11,283 bases of DNA from an uncultured Collinsella sp. (GTDB taxonomy: Bacteria > Actinomycetota > Coriobacteriia > Coriobacteriales > Coriobacteriaceae), in NCBI GenBank assembly GCA_958453575.1, contig CAUDYH010000014.1, positions 1 to 11,283 on the forward strand. The letters run 5' to 3'. The notes under the pieces were generated by a model. It was not told the DNA's origin. It made no database searches and saw only the letters and a list, made by a program, of their open reading frames with translations. This document shows positions 1 through 5,759 of this stretch, one piece after another (within the stretch, counting starts at the first letter, position 1; each line of letters opens with the position of its first letter). A program made the translations under genes and the position numbers.

Positions 1-1270
1 GAACAGGAGCGAAAACGGCTTCTTTAAGATGATGGGTCAGTTGCTCGAATGCCTCGTGGCCCAACTCGTTGCTAAGCACGACGAACTGGGCGTTTCGTGA
101 GCGGAAGACGCGACTCCTGCCGCGGGTGATCGACAACATGCGGCCTGCGTATTCGGCGAGCATGTTGTCGACAGCCTCGGCCCCATAGAGCTCGTTGAGC
201 TTTGCCGTGCCACGAATGCGCACCGCTATAAGCCCCGTCTCGCAACGGTCGCGACGGCAGGCATCGATAGCGTTGATCAGCATACGCTGCGTTCCGAGGC
301 CCGTAGCGGCGTCGACGGTTTCGGCAAGCGAGTGGTTGACGAGCTCGCCGACATAGAGCGAGGGGGTATTTCCGTCGCCGTCGATACGAAACCCGCGAGC
401 GCGGCAAAGGACGTAGTCGCCCGCGGCATTGCGCATACGGTACTGCATGACGCGGCGGTGTTTGGAGCCGTTGTAGATTTGGTCGATATCGCTGGTATAG
501 GCCTCAAGGTCATCGGGATGGACACGCGTTTTCCAGTAATCGTGGCAGTTGTCGATATGCTCGGAAGGAAGAGCGAGGTCGCGCAAGGCGCCTTGTGACC
601 AAAGGGTGCGATGCTTGTCCAAGTTCTCGATAAAGCAATAACGGCCTTCGTTGAGCATCGAAAAGGCATCGAAAACGCGGTCGCTTATTTCGAAGTCGTC
701 GGCGTGGACTTGCACGATATTGCGTCGATCAAGGTGCATGGCATGGCGCAGCTTGTAGTCGTACATGCGATGGTCGGCATCGAGTGTCATGCGATTGGAG
801 GCTTCGCCCAGGGCGGGGTCGGCGTGTGCCACTCCGTAGCTAAACGAATGAGGCATCTCGGAATCGTTGTTTTTGAGCAGGACCGTTCGGCAGTGTTCCA
901 GACGTTCGGCGAGGTCGTCCTCGGTCGCAATCGTAGATAGGATGGCAAACTCGTCGCCGCCTATGCGAAACGCCGCCTCGTCCACTTTCATATACAGTTT
1001 GAGATAAAGGCTTACCTGCAAGATGTAGCGGTTGCCCTCGTCATGCCCAAAGACGTCGTTGCAGTGCTTGAGATTGTCGATATCGATGAACGCCATGGTA
1101 ACGGGGATGTCCTGCCCCCAGAGCTCCTCGAGGGAACGGGCAAAGCCGCCGCGGTTGCCAAGTCCGGTAAGCTGGTCGGTAAAGGCGGTCCTAATCAGAT
1201 CATCCTGACGCTCGAGAAGGTCACGGATGGTCTTTTCGAGCGTTTCGGTGTAATTGCTGACAGTATCCAT
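1..1270 (-). CDS. GGDEF-PAS-degenerate GGDEF signalling protein, 3' end outside window
   Basis: This is a probable diguanylate cyclase or c-di-GMP signalling protein; 423 residues are visible and the frame is still open at the left edge. Residues 30-112 form a GGDEF domain with DQLTGLGNR near 32, FIDIDNLK at 61-68 (metal-site Asp63) and an intact GGDEF at 104-108. The inhibitory RxxD site appears as KVDE, so product inhibition may be lost. Residues about 200-315 look like a PAS_3 fold (HPDDLEAY, then a YRMRNAAGDY strand). A second GGDEF-like domain starts at TGLGTQRML (about 323), but its signature is replaced by RNAQF at 392-396, so it should be catalytically dead. In such proteins an EAL domain often follows, but none can be seen here. 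The ATG at 1270 is chosen because an in-frame TAG lies two codons upstream; the ribosome site is weak. No membrane segment is visible. The domain calls are firm, the overall output is inferred. Confidence 0.88.
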   Translation of the reverse strand, partial: MDTVSNYTETLEKTIRDLLERQDDLIRTAFTDQLTGLGNRGGFARSLEELWGQDIPVTMAFIDIDNLKHCNDVFGHDEGNRYILQVSLYLKLYMKVDEAAFRIGGDEFAILSTIATEDDLAERLEHCRTVLLKNNDSEMPHSFSYGVAHADPALGEASNRMTLDADHRMYDYKLRHAMHLDRRNIVQVHADDFEISDRVFDAFSMLNEGRYCFIENLDKHRTLWSQGALRDLALPSEHIDNCHDYWKTRVHPDDLEAYTSDIDQIYNGSKHRRVMQYRMRNAAGDYVLCRARGFRIDGDGNTPSLYVGELVNHSLAETVDAATGLGTQRMLINAIDACRRDRCETGLIAVRIRGTAKLNELYGAEAVDNMLAEYAGRMLSITRGRSRVFRSRNAQFVVLSNELGHEAFEQLTHHLKEAVFAPV

Positions 1271-1427
1271 GTTCTAAGCGGCTTTCTGAGGTCGGGGCGG
1301 ATTGCGTCGGGCGAGCTCGTTGTGTACACGCGTCGTTGCTCAGCGTATTGCGTGTATCCAGGCCTCCGCCTTGCTGCGTTGTTGGGTTACTTTGCCGGCT
1401 AATGTTCGCTGTTGATAACTGCTGAGT

Positions 1428-1474
1428 AGTATAAACAACAGTACAAAATTATATAGGGGTGCCCATACTATGGG
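1428..1474 (-). promoter_or_regulatory. Candidate promoter region and palindromic operator for the GGDEF gene
   Basis: The 324-base gap between the GGDEF gene and the patatin gene is AT-richer than its surroundings. On the minus strand there is a perfect TATAAT (plus positions 1448-1453) and a second -10-like TATACT (1428-1433). Immediately upstream of the TATAAT, where a -35 element would lie, is a perfect 13-base palindrome CCCATACTATGGG (1462-1474). No good -35 hexamer at 17 bases is visible, so the promoter may depend on an activator or the palindrome may be a repressor site. Both readings are inference. I see no gene in the rest of the gap. Confidence 0.35.
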
Positions 1475-1544
1475 TGACAATTATTTGCCAAGCGGTAACA
1501 CGACGATGCGATGTTCGATGAAAATGCGACTGAGACGATATATG

Positions 1545-1573
1545 TTGACGGGTATACTTGTCCCGTTTAAAAA
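1545..1573 (+). promoter_or_regulatory. Candidate promoter of the patatin gene
   Basis: TTGACG (1545-1550) is a five-of-six match to the -35 consensus and is followed after 17 bases by a poor TAAAAA -10. A better -10, TATACT (1553-1558), lies too close to TTGACG and would have to pair with CTGAGA (1530-1535, 17-base spacer). Both readings put the start a few bases ahead of a GGGGA ribosome site at 1583-1587. The -10 region is flanked by a small dyad, ACGGG (1548-1552) and CCCGT (1562-1566), of unknown meaning. Confidence 0.35.
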
Positions 1574-1594
1574 CGCAGAAACGGGGATGATCGC

Positions 1595-2464
1595 ATGACG
1601 CAGCCAGATACGACGCGCACGGTGGGGCTCGCGCTCGAGGGAGGCGGCTACCGCGGTATGTATACGGCGGGCGTGCTCGACGTATGGATGGAGCGCGGCT
1701 TAACTTGCGACCATATGGTGGGTGTCTCGGCGGGCGCGGCGTTTGGCTACAACTTTAAATCGCGGCAGATTGGGCGCGCCATTCGCTACAACAAGGCCTA
1801 TTGCGCCGACAAGCGCTATGCGAGCGTGACGAGCTGGCTACGAACCGGCGATATGTTCAATGCCGACTTTGCTTATCACGAGGTGCCTATCGAGCGCGAT
1901 CCCATCGACCTGGAAGCATATCGCGCCTGCCCCATGCGATTTACGTGCGTGTGTACCGATATTGAGACAGGCAAGGCCGTCTATCACGACCTGCCCTATG
2001 GCGATGAGCGCGATATCGAGTGGATCCGGGCGTCGTCGGCTATTCCTGTGGCGATGCGTCCCGTTGCTATTGACGGGCATAAGTATCTGGATGGCGGCGT
2101 GGCTGATTCTATTCCCAGCGCATGGCTGTTTGCGCAGGGGTATGACCGCAATATCGTGGTACTCACGCAGCCGGCGGGCTTTGTGAAGCAGCCCAACAGC
2201 GTGATGCCCATGCTGCGGCGCGTGTTCCGTCACTACCCGGAGTTTGTCGCAGCGCTTGAGCATCGGCATGAGGTCTACAATGCCACGCTCGATGACCTAG
2301 CACGTCGCGAGGCTGCCGGCGAGATCTTTGTGGTGCGGCCGAGCGAATCGGTGAAGGTGCCGTCGCTGTGTCGCGAGCCCGATGAGCTCGAGCGCATCTA
2401 CCAGGTCGGCCGCCACGATGCGGAGGCGACCTTGCCCGCGCTGGAAGCGTATCTGGCGGGGTAG
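1595..2464 (+). CDS. Patatin-like phospholipase family protein (YjjU-like)
   Basis: This 289-residue protein belongs to the patatin family of Ser-Asp dyad lipid acyl hydrolases. All three family signatures are present: the oxyanion-hole loop GGGYRG at 16-21, the nucleophile elbow GVSAG at 43-47 with Ser45, and the DGG motif at 165-167 with Asp165. The residues after DGG (VADSIP) and the 280-300 residue length match the bacterial YjjU-type subgroup. There is no signal peptide or membrane segment, so it is probably cytoplasmic or peripheral. The ATG at 1595 has GGGGA 7 bases upstream and directly precedes the conserved first strand. The gene stands alone, divergent from the GGDEF gene and convergent with the thiamine operon. 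Its natural lipid substrate cannot be told from the sequence. Confidence 0.92.
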   Translation: MTQPDTTRTVGLALEGGGYRGMYTAGVLDVWMERGLTCDHMVGVSAGAAFGYNFKSRQIGRAIRYNKAYCADKRYASVTSWLRTGDMFNADFAYHEVPIERDPIDLEAYRACPMRFTCVCTDIETGKAVYHDLPYGDERDIEWIRASSAIPVAMRPVAIDGHKYLDGGVADSIPSAWLFAQGYDRNIVVLTQPAGFVKQPNSVMPMLRRVFRHYPEFVAALEHRHEVYNATLDDLARREAAGEIFVVRPSESVKVPSLCREPDELERIYQVGRHDAEATLPALEAYLAG

Positions 2465-2486
2465 GGCAAACTGCCGTGGACTCGGC

Positions 2487-2594
2487 GGAAAGCGCATCCC
2501 GGAATCGGCACTAAAAATGGGATGCGGTTTCCCAACGGAGCCGCATGCGGAAAGCGCATCCCGGAATGGAGGTCCAAACTGGGATGCGCTTTCC
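2487..2594. repeat. Two tandem 46-base hairpin repeats between convergent genes
   Basis: Two copies of a 46-base palindromic unit lie at 2487-2532 and 2549-2594, separated by 16 bases (62-base period). Each starts with GGAAAGCGCATCCCGGAAT and ends with an inverted copy of its first 14 bases. The second copy has perfect 14-base arms (2549-2562 and 2581-2594). In the first copy the right arm reads GGGATGCGGTTTCC, one base off. The loops differ between copies, so the arms are what is conserved. The spacer holds another palindrome, CCGCATGCGG (2541-2550). Neither unit ends in a T tract, so they are not standard intrinsic terminators, although they lie between convergent gene ends and could block read-through or protect 3' ends. 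A dispersed REP-type repeat is the likeliest identity. Confidence 0.85.
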
Positions 2595-2638
2595 ATTGCT
2601 GAAGATGTGAGGCTGCGGATCAGCTGCTCGGCTTATGC

Positions 2639-3334
2639 CTATGCCTGCTGCCAGGTATCGACGAGCTCCTTGGCCGCGGCGTAGGGGTCATCGGCGCTGC
2701 AGACGGCGCTCACCACGAAAAAGCCGTCGACGCCGGTTGCCTTAAGCTGCGGCAGGTCGGCCGTCTTGACGCCGCCGCCCACCACGATGGGCACGGGGCT
2801 TGCTGCGTGGAGGGCGGCCAGGTCCTCAAAGCTCTTGGTGATGATAGAGCCGTCGGCCGCGCGTCCGCAGTCGCGTTTGGTCTCGGTCTCGTGGAGTGGG
2901 CCGATGCCCAGGTAGTCGACTAGGCTCATGTCGGCGGTCTTGACGTACTCGAGCATCTCCTCGCAACGGGCGGAAAGGCCCACGATGGCGTCGGGCCCCA
3001 GCAGCTTGCGACAGACCTCGACGGGAATGTCGCTCTGACCCACGTGCACGCCGTCGACAGCAATGCCCTGCTCGCGCGCGGCGAGTACGCAGTCCAGGCG
3101 GTCGTCGATCAGCAGGGCGACCTGACCGGTCTTGCCGGCCTGTGCGATTGCCTGCGCGGCGTCGCCGGTCAGTGCAATGATCTCGCGGGCACTTGCCACC
3201 TTGGAGCGCACCTGGATGCAGGTAAAGCCTGCGTCGAGCGCCTGGGCCACCACATCGCCCACGGGGCGCCCCAGCGTGTTTTCGGGGCCGAGTACCAGAT
3301 AGGCCGAGATATCAAGGTTGTCGCGGATGCTCAT
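2639..3334 (-). CDS. thiE: Thiamine-phosphate synthase ThiE
   Basis: ThiE couples HMP-pyrophosphate with hydroxyethylthiazole phosphate to give thiamine phosphate in the cytoplasm. The 231-residue product has the family's TIM-barrel landmarks: IQVRSK at 40-45, the diphosphate and metal site LLIDDRLD at 74-81, GVHVGQSD at 95-102, GIGP at 143-146 and VVGGGVK at 183-189. The loop after GIGP reads LHETETKRD where most ThiE proteins have VFxTxTK, so the substrate loop is divergent but keeps the T-x-T-K core. The ATG at 3334 overlaps the stop codon of the upstream gene as ATGA and has a strong GGAGGAAG, which indicates translational coupling. The open frame extends upstream to 3613, but that part overlaps the preceding gene and is not used. 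It is the last gene of the TPP-riboswitch operon. Confidence 0.94.
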   Translation of the reverse strand: MSIRDNLDISAYLVLGPENTLGRPVGDVVAQALDAGFTCIQVRSKVASAREIIALTGDAAQAIAQAGKTGQVALLIDDRLDCVLAAREQGIAVDGVHVGQSDIPVEVCRKLLGPDAIVGLSARCEEMLEYVKTADMSLVDYLGIGPLHETETKRDCGRAADGSIITKSFEDLAALHAASPVPIVVGGGVKTADLPQLKATGVDGFFVVSAVCSADDPYAAAKELVDTWQQA

Positions 3335-3672
3335 CGTGCTTCCTCCTGCTTTTTGATTTGCGCTTCCATGCGCTCGAGCTTGCCGGTCATGGTGTCGGTA
3401 AATCCGGGTCGAATATCGGCTTTGAGCACGACTTCGGTGCGGATGCCCTTGCTCGCCAACACAAAGGTCGCGTCGCGCACGACCTTCATGACCTCGTCCC
3501 AGTCGCCCTCGATCTCGGTGAACATCGAGGTGGTGCGGTTGGGAAGGCCACTCTCGCGAATGACGCGTACGACCTCGGCGACCTCGGCGGAAAGCTCGTC
3601 GCCGGTGCCGCACGGGGCGATGGCTACGGCAACGAGTGTGTTCATACCGGCATTGGTTGCGGGCTCGGACAT
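3331..3672 (-). CDS. MTH1187/DUF77 family thiamine-binding protein
   Basis: This 113-residue protein resembles the MTH1187/YkoF-like family of small ferredoxin-fold proteins, some of which bind thiamine or its pyrimidine moiety. Visible features are the first strand NTLVAVAIAPCGTG (11-24), TTSMFTEIEGDWDEVM around 47-62, which is typical of the family, and a lysine- and glutamate-rich C-terminal helix ending KKQEEAR. The start at 3672 has AGGAGG 8 bases upstream, inside the end of thiM; the internal ATG at 3645 would match the usual family N-terminus but has no ribosome site. There is no signal peptide, so it acts inside the cell. It lies 3 nt after thiM and overlaps thiE by four bases, so all three are made together. 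A role as carrier or sensor of thiamine or HMP compounds is inference from family and context. Confidence 0.82.
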   Translation of the reverse strand: MSEPATNAGMNTLVAVAIAPCGTGDELSAEVAEVVRVIRESGLPNRTTSMFTEIEGDWDEVMKVVRDATFVLASKGIRTEVVLKADIRPGFTDTMTGKLERMEAQIKKQEEAR

Positions 3673-3675
3673 GGC

Positions 3676-4515
3676 TTATGCCTCCTCGAGCTCGAGTTGG
3701 TTGTCGGCAATGTCCTGGGCGGTCGCGCGGTAGAGCTCGTCGATAAAGGCGACTTTAAAGCTTGCCGGGGCATCGGCAACGGCGGCGGCACGCGTGCCGG
3801 CAACGTTGTAGACAGCGGTGCCGCAGATGGCCGCCGTAAACGGGTCGGTGGCGCAGGCGTATACGGCCAGCACGCCGCCCTGCGAGCAGCCGCAGCCGGT
3901 GATCTTGGACATGAGCGGGCTGCCGCCGTGGGACTTGGCAACGGTCGTGCCGTCGGTAATCAGGTCGACTTCGCCCGAGACGACCACGGCGCCGCCGGTG
4001 TAGCGGGCGAGCGCCACGGCGGCATCGCGGGCGGCGTCTACCGTGTCGGTGGTATCGACACCGCGCACACGGCTCAGATCGGCAGCCTCGCCCTCAAGAC
4101 CCCACAGGCCGGCGAGCGCGATGATCTCGGAAGCGTTGCCGCGAACGATGGCGGGTTTGTACTGCTTGAGCTCGTTTACCAGCTGGGTGCGCAGGCTGCC
4201 GATGCCTAGGCCCACCGGATCGAGCACCCAGGGCTTGCCGGCGCTGTGTGCCGCCTTGGCCGCGCGGGGAATCGTCTGCTCGTAGATGGGGAAGAGCGTT
4301 CCCATGTTGAGATAGATGGCGCCGCCGCCGGCAACGAGTGCCTCGCCCTCGTCGGGCAGATAGACCATGGCGGCCGATCCGCCCACGGCGAGCTGTGCGT
4401 TGGCGACAAAGTCAATCGTCACCGTGTTGGTGATGGAGCCCGCCATCGGATTGGTGGCGCGAATCTTCTCCACGGCCTTGACCATATGCTGCTTAAGCTG
4501 TTCCGAATCAATCAC
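3676..4515 (-). CDS. thiM: Hydroxyethylthiazole kinase ThiM
   Basis: ThiM phosphorylates 4-methyl-5-(2-hydroxyethyl)thiazole with ATP, the salvage entry into thiamine synthesis. With a GTG start at 4515 the product is 279 residues, close to the usual 265-275. Ribokinase-like landmarks are NPMAGSITNTVTIDFVANAQ (22-41, compare the family's P-L-V-H-N-I-T-N), WVLDPVGLG (96-104), VRGNASEI (124-131), VVVSGEVDLITDG (177-189) and SKITGCGC (203-210). The last normally reads T-G-T-G-C; here the second Thr is Cys, while the conserved Cys210 is kept. The GTG start is preferred because AAGGAGG (4524-4530) sits 8 bases ahead of it. The frame is open further to 4629 but runs through the terminator and aptamer, so it cannot be coding there. 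Expression should fall when TPP is high. Confidence 0.93.
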   Translation of the reverse strand: MIDSEQLKQHMVKAVEKIRATNPMAGSITNTVTIDFVANAQLAVGGSAAMVYLPDEGEALVAGGGAIYLNMGTLFPIYEQTIPRAAKAAHSAGKPWVLDPVGLGIGSLRTQLVNELKQYKPAIVRGNASEIIALAGLWGLEGEAADLSRVRGVDTTDTVDAARDAAVALARYTGGAVVVSGEVDLITDGTTVAKSHGGSPLMSKITGCGCSQGGVLAVYACATDPFTAAICGTAVYNVAGTRAAAVADAPASFKVAFIDELYRATAQDIADNQLELEEA

Positions 4516-4536
4516 TGCACATGCCTCCTTGGCATA

Positions 4537-4568
4537 GAAAAGGGGCGCTGTGCATAGACAGCGCCCCT
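4537..4568 (-). terminator. thiM: Intrinsic terminator of the TPP riboswitch expression platform
   Basis: Read on the minus strand, an 11-base perfect stem (AGGGGCGCTGT with ACAGCGCCCCT) encloses a 6-base loop and is followed by TTTTC. It lies between the aptamer and the thiM ribosome site, so it is the transcriptional off-switch used when TPP is bound. The alternative antiterminator pairing was not worked out. Confidence 0.88.
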
Positions 4569-4575
4569 GTAAAGG

Positions 4576-4675
4576 CGGCATGCTCCCTACGCCAGCATTA
4601 ACTGACAGGTTCAAAGGATTGGGCCCCATGCCCTCTCAGCCTTGTGGTTTGCACCGCCGGCACTCCCGCATCGAA
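4576..4675 (-). ncRNA. TPP riboswitch (THI element) aptamer
   Basis: The minus strand carries the conserved THI-box blocks in order: CTGAGA (plus 4634-4639), AACCTG (4606-4611) and TAATGCTGGCGTAGGGA (4584-4600). A closing P1 stem can form between ATGC (about 4668-4671) and GCAT (about 4580-4583). The element binds thiamine pyrophosphate. With the terminator directly downstream it should stop transcription of thiM, the DUF77-type gene and thiE when TPP is plentiful. The conserved bases of the pyrimidine-sensing and pyrophosphate-sensing arms are intact. The outer limits are approximate. Confidence 0.96.
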
Positions 4676-4686
4676 TCTGTTGTTCC

Positions 4687-4695
4687 CTATACTAG
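4687..4695 (-). promoter_or_regulatory. Candidate -10 region of the thiamine operon
   Basis: Minus-strand TAGTAT (plus 4690-4695), overlapping TATAGG (4687-4692), lies about 15-20 bases before the riboswitch P1 stem, a suitable place for the operon promoter. The matching -35 position falls inside the left arm of the inverted repeat element and has no recognisable consensus. The assignment rests mainly on position. Confidence 0.3.
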
Positions 4696-4699
4696 CGCA

Positions 4700-4801
4700 C
4701 CTGCCAAAAAGGGACAGGTTTATTTTGGCAGGTAACAACTGGGACTTTGCGTTTTCCCAGATAAAACCTGCCAAAATAAACCTGTCCCTTTTTGGCGGGT
4801 C
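4700..4801. repeat. REPIN-like inverted repeat element between divergent genes
   Basis: Two 35-base arms, 4700-4734 and 4767-4801, are inverted copies with a single mismatch (34 of 35). Each arm is itself a hairpin: ACCTGCCAAAA (4700-4710) pairs with TTTTGGCAGGT (4724-4734), enclosing GGGACAGGTTTA. The 32-base centre holds a third small stem, CTGGGA (4740-4745) with TCCCAG (4756-4761). A doublet of inverted REP hairpins around a short spacer is the architecture called REPIN, a non-autonomous element mobilised by RAYT transposases. No transposase is in the window. The element fills the gap between the thiamine leader and the HAD gene, so it borders both promoters. No clear target-site duplication is seen. 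Confidence 0.85.
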
Positions 4802-4804
4802 GGT

Positions 4805-4810
4805 ACAATA
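4805..4810 (+). promoter_or_regulatory. Candidate -10 region of the HAD-lysR operon
   Basis: TACAAT lies 30 bases before the HAD start codon and 3 bases beyond the right arm of the inverted repeat element. The -35 position falls inside that arm and shows no good consensus. The layout mirrors that of the thiamine promoter on the other side of the element. Confidence 0.35.
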
Positions 4811-4840
4811 GATGGGATTAAGAATGACCGAGGGGACTCT

Positions 4841-5749
4841 ATGATCAAACTTGTGCTGACCGATATGGACGATACGCTGATTCCGGCCGGGCATGACGGC
4901 GCCAGCGACTATGCCATCGAGGGCATTCATGCCATGCAGGCGGCGGGTCTGCACTTTGGTCCGGTTTCGGGTCGTCAGCCGTCTGCGATGGGCTGGATGT
5001 TTAAAAATCGTTCCGAGTGCTATTCGACCGGCGCATTCTGTAACGGCCAGGTCATGTTTGTCGACGGCGAGGCGGTCGCCTCGCGTGCGACCGATAGCGA
5101 CGCACTAATGCGTTTAGCCGCCTATCTGGAAGAAGAAACCGACGATACCTATCTGAAGGTCTACAGCTTAGGTGATGACTTTTGGGATAACGATGCCTAT
5201 TGCGTGACACGTGATGCCGAGCGTGTGCGTCGCGCTATGGAATCGGGCGGAAATGCGTGGCTCAAGGGCGAAGAGGCCCCGTGCCGCCCTGTCGTCGATG
5301 ATGCGCCGGTGTTCAAGGCGAATATCTGGAGCGCCCGTTCGCGTGAGGAGCTCGCGGAGCTACGCGAGCGCGTTGCCGCCGAGGTGCCGGAGCTCTCGCT
5401 TGTGTTTCCCAACAACCGTGTGCGCCTGTTCGACATCCTTCCGGCTGGTTGGGACAAGGGCTGCGCTGCGCTGGAGCTGGCGCGCGCTTTGGGCCTGACG
5501 CCCGACGAGGTGGCCGTATTTGGCGATTCCGATAACGACCTGTCCATGATCGATGCCGTTCCCAACTCCGTTGCAGTCGCCAATGCCAACGAGGCCGTTA
5601 CGACGGCGGCGCGCTGGCATATTGGCGCTGCGGCAGATGATGCGGTCGCCGGGGCTCTGCATCAGATTGCCGCCTGCGCCGCGACGGGGGAGATGCCGTC
5701 GTTTATGAGCCTGCCGGGTACTGCCGACGCAAATCTCACGAACAGCTAA
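4841..5749 (+). CDS. Cof-type HAD-IIB family hydrolase
   Basis: This 302-residue protein is a haloacid-dehalogenase superfamily phosphatase of the Cof (IIB) type, usually acting on sugar phosphates or other small phosphorylated metabolites. Motif I is DMDDTL at 8-13, with nucleophile Asp8 and acid/base Asp10. Motif II is in the VSGRQP segment around 42-47. The motif III lysine is probably in GWDKG near 203-207. Motif IV is GDSDND at 228-233, which binds magnesium. The residues between about 85 and 190 form the type IIB cap. The protein is cytoplasmic. The ATG at 4841 has GAGGGG about 8 bases upstream and directly precedes the first strand. It begins a two-gene operon with the LysR regulator, 10 nt downstream. 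The substrate cannot be predicted. Confidence 0.92.
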   Translation: MIKLVLTDMDDTLIPAGHDGASDYAIEGIHAMQAAGLHFGPVSGRQPSAMGWMFKNRSECYSTGAFCNGQVMFVDGEAVASRATDSDALMRLAAYLEEETDDTYLKVYSLGDDFWDNDAYCVTRDAERVRRAMESGGNAWLKGEEAPCRPVVDDAPVFKANIWSARSREELAELRERVAAEVPELSLVFPNNRVRLFDILPAGWDKGCAALELARALGLTPDEVAVFGDSDNDLSMIDAVPNSVAVANANEAVTTAARWHIGAAADDAVAGALHQIAACAATGEMPSFMSLPGTADANLTNS

Positions 5750-5759
5750 GGAGACAGCC

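Noticed and set aside
1043..1402. 119-codon plus-strand frame over the GGDEF start
   Set aside because: Most of it is antisense to the GGDEF domain, whose motif is unambiguous on the minus strand.
2487..2594. Possible CRISPR array
   Set aside because: There are only two units, the repeats are palindromic over their full 46 bases, and no spacer pattern or cas gene is present.
2639..3613. A 324-codon reading frame that would extend thiE upstream by 93 codons
   Set aside because: The extension overlaps the DUF77-type gene in another frame, is arginine-rich and unlike ThiE, and the ATG at 3334 has a strong ribosome site and starts at the family N-terminus.
4516..4629. In-frame upstream extension of thiM to an earlier start
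   Set aside because: This stretch is the riboswitch terminator and part of the aptamer; the GTG at 4515 has AAGGAGG at ideal spacing.
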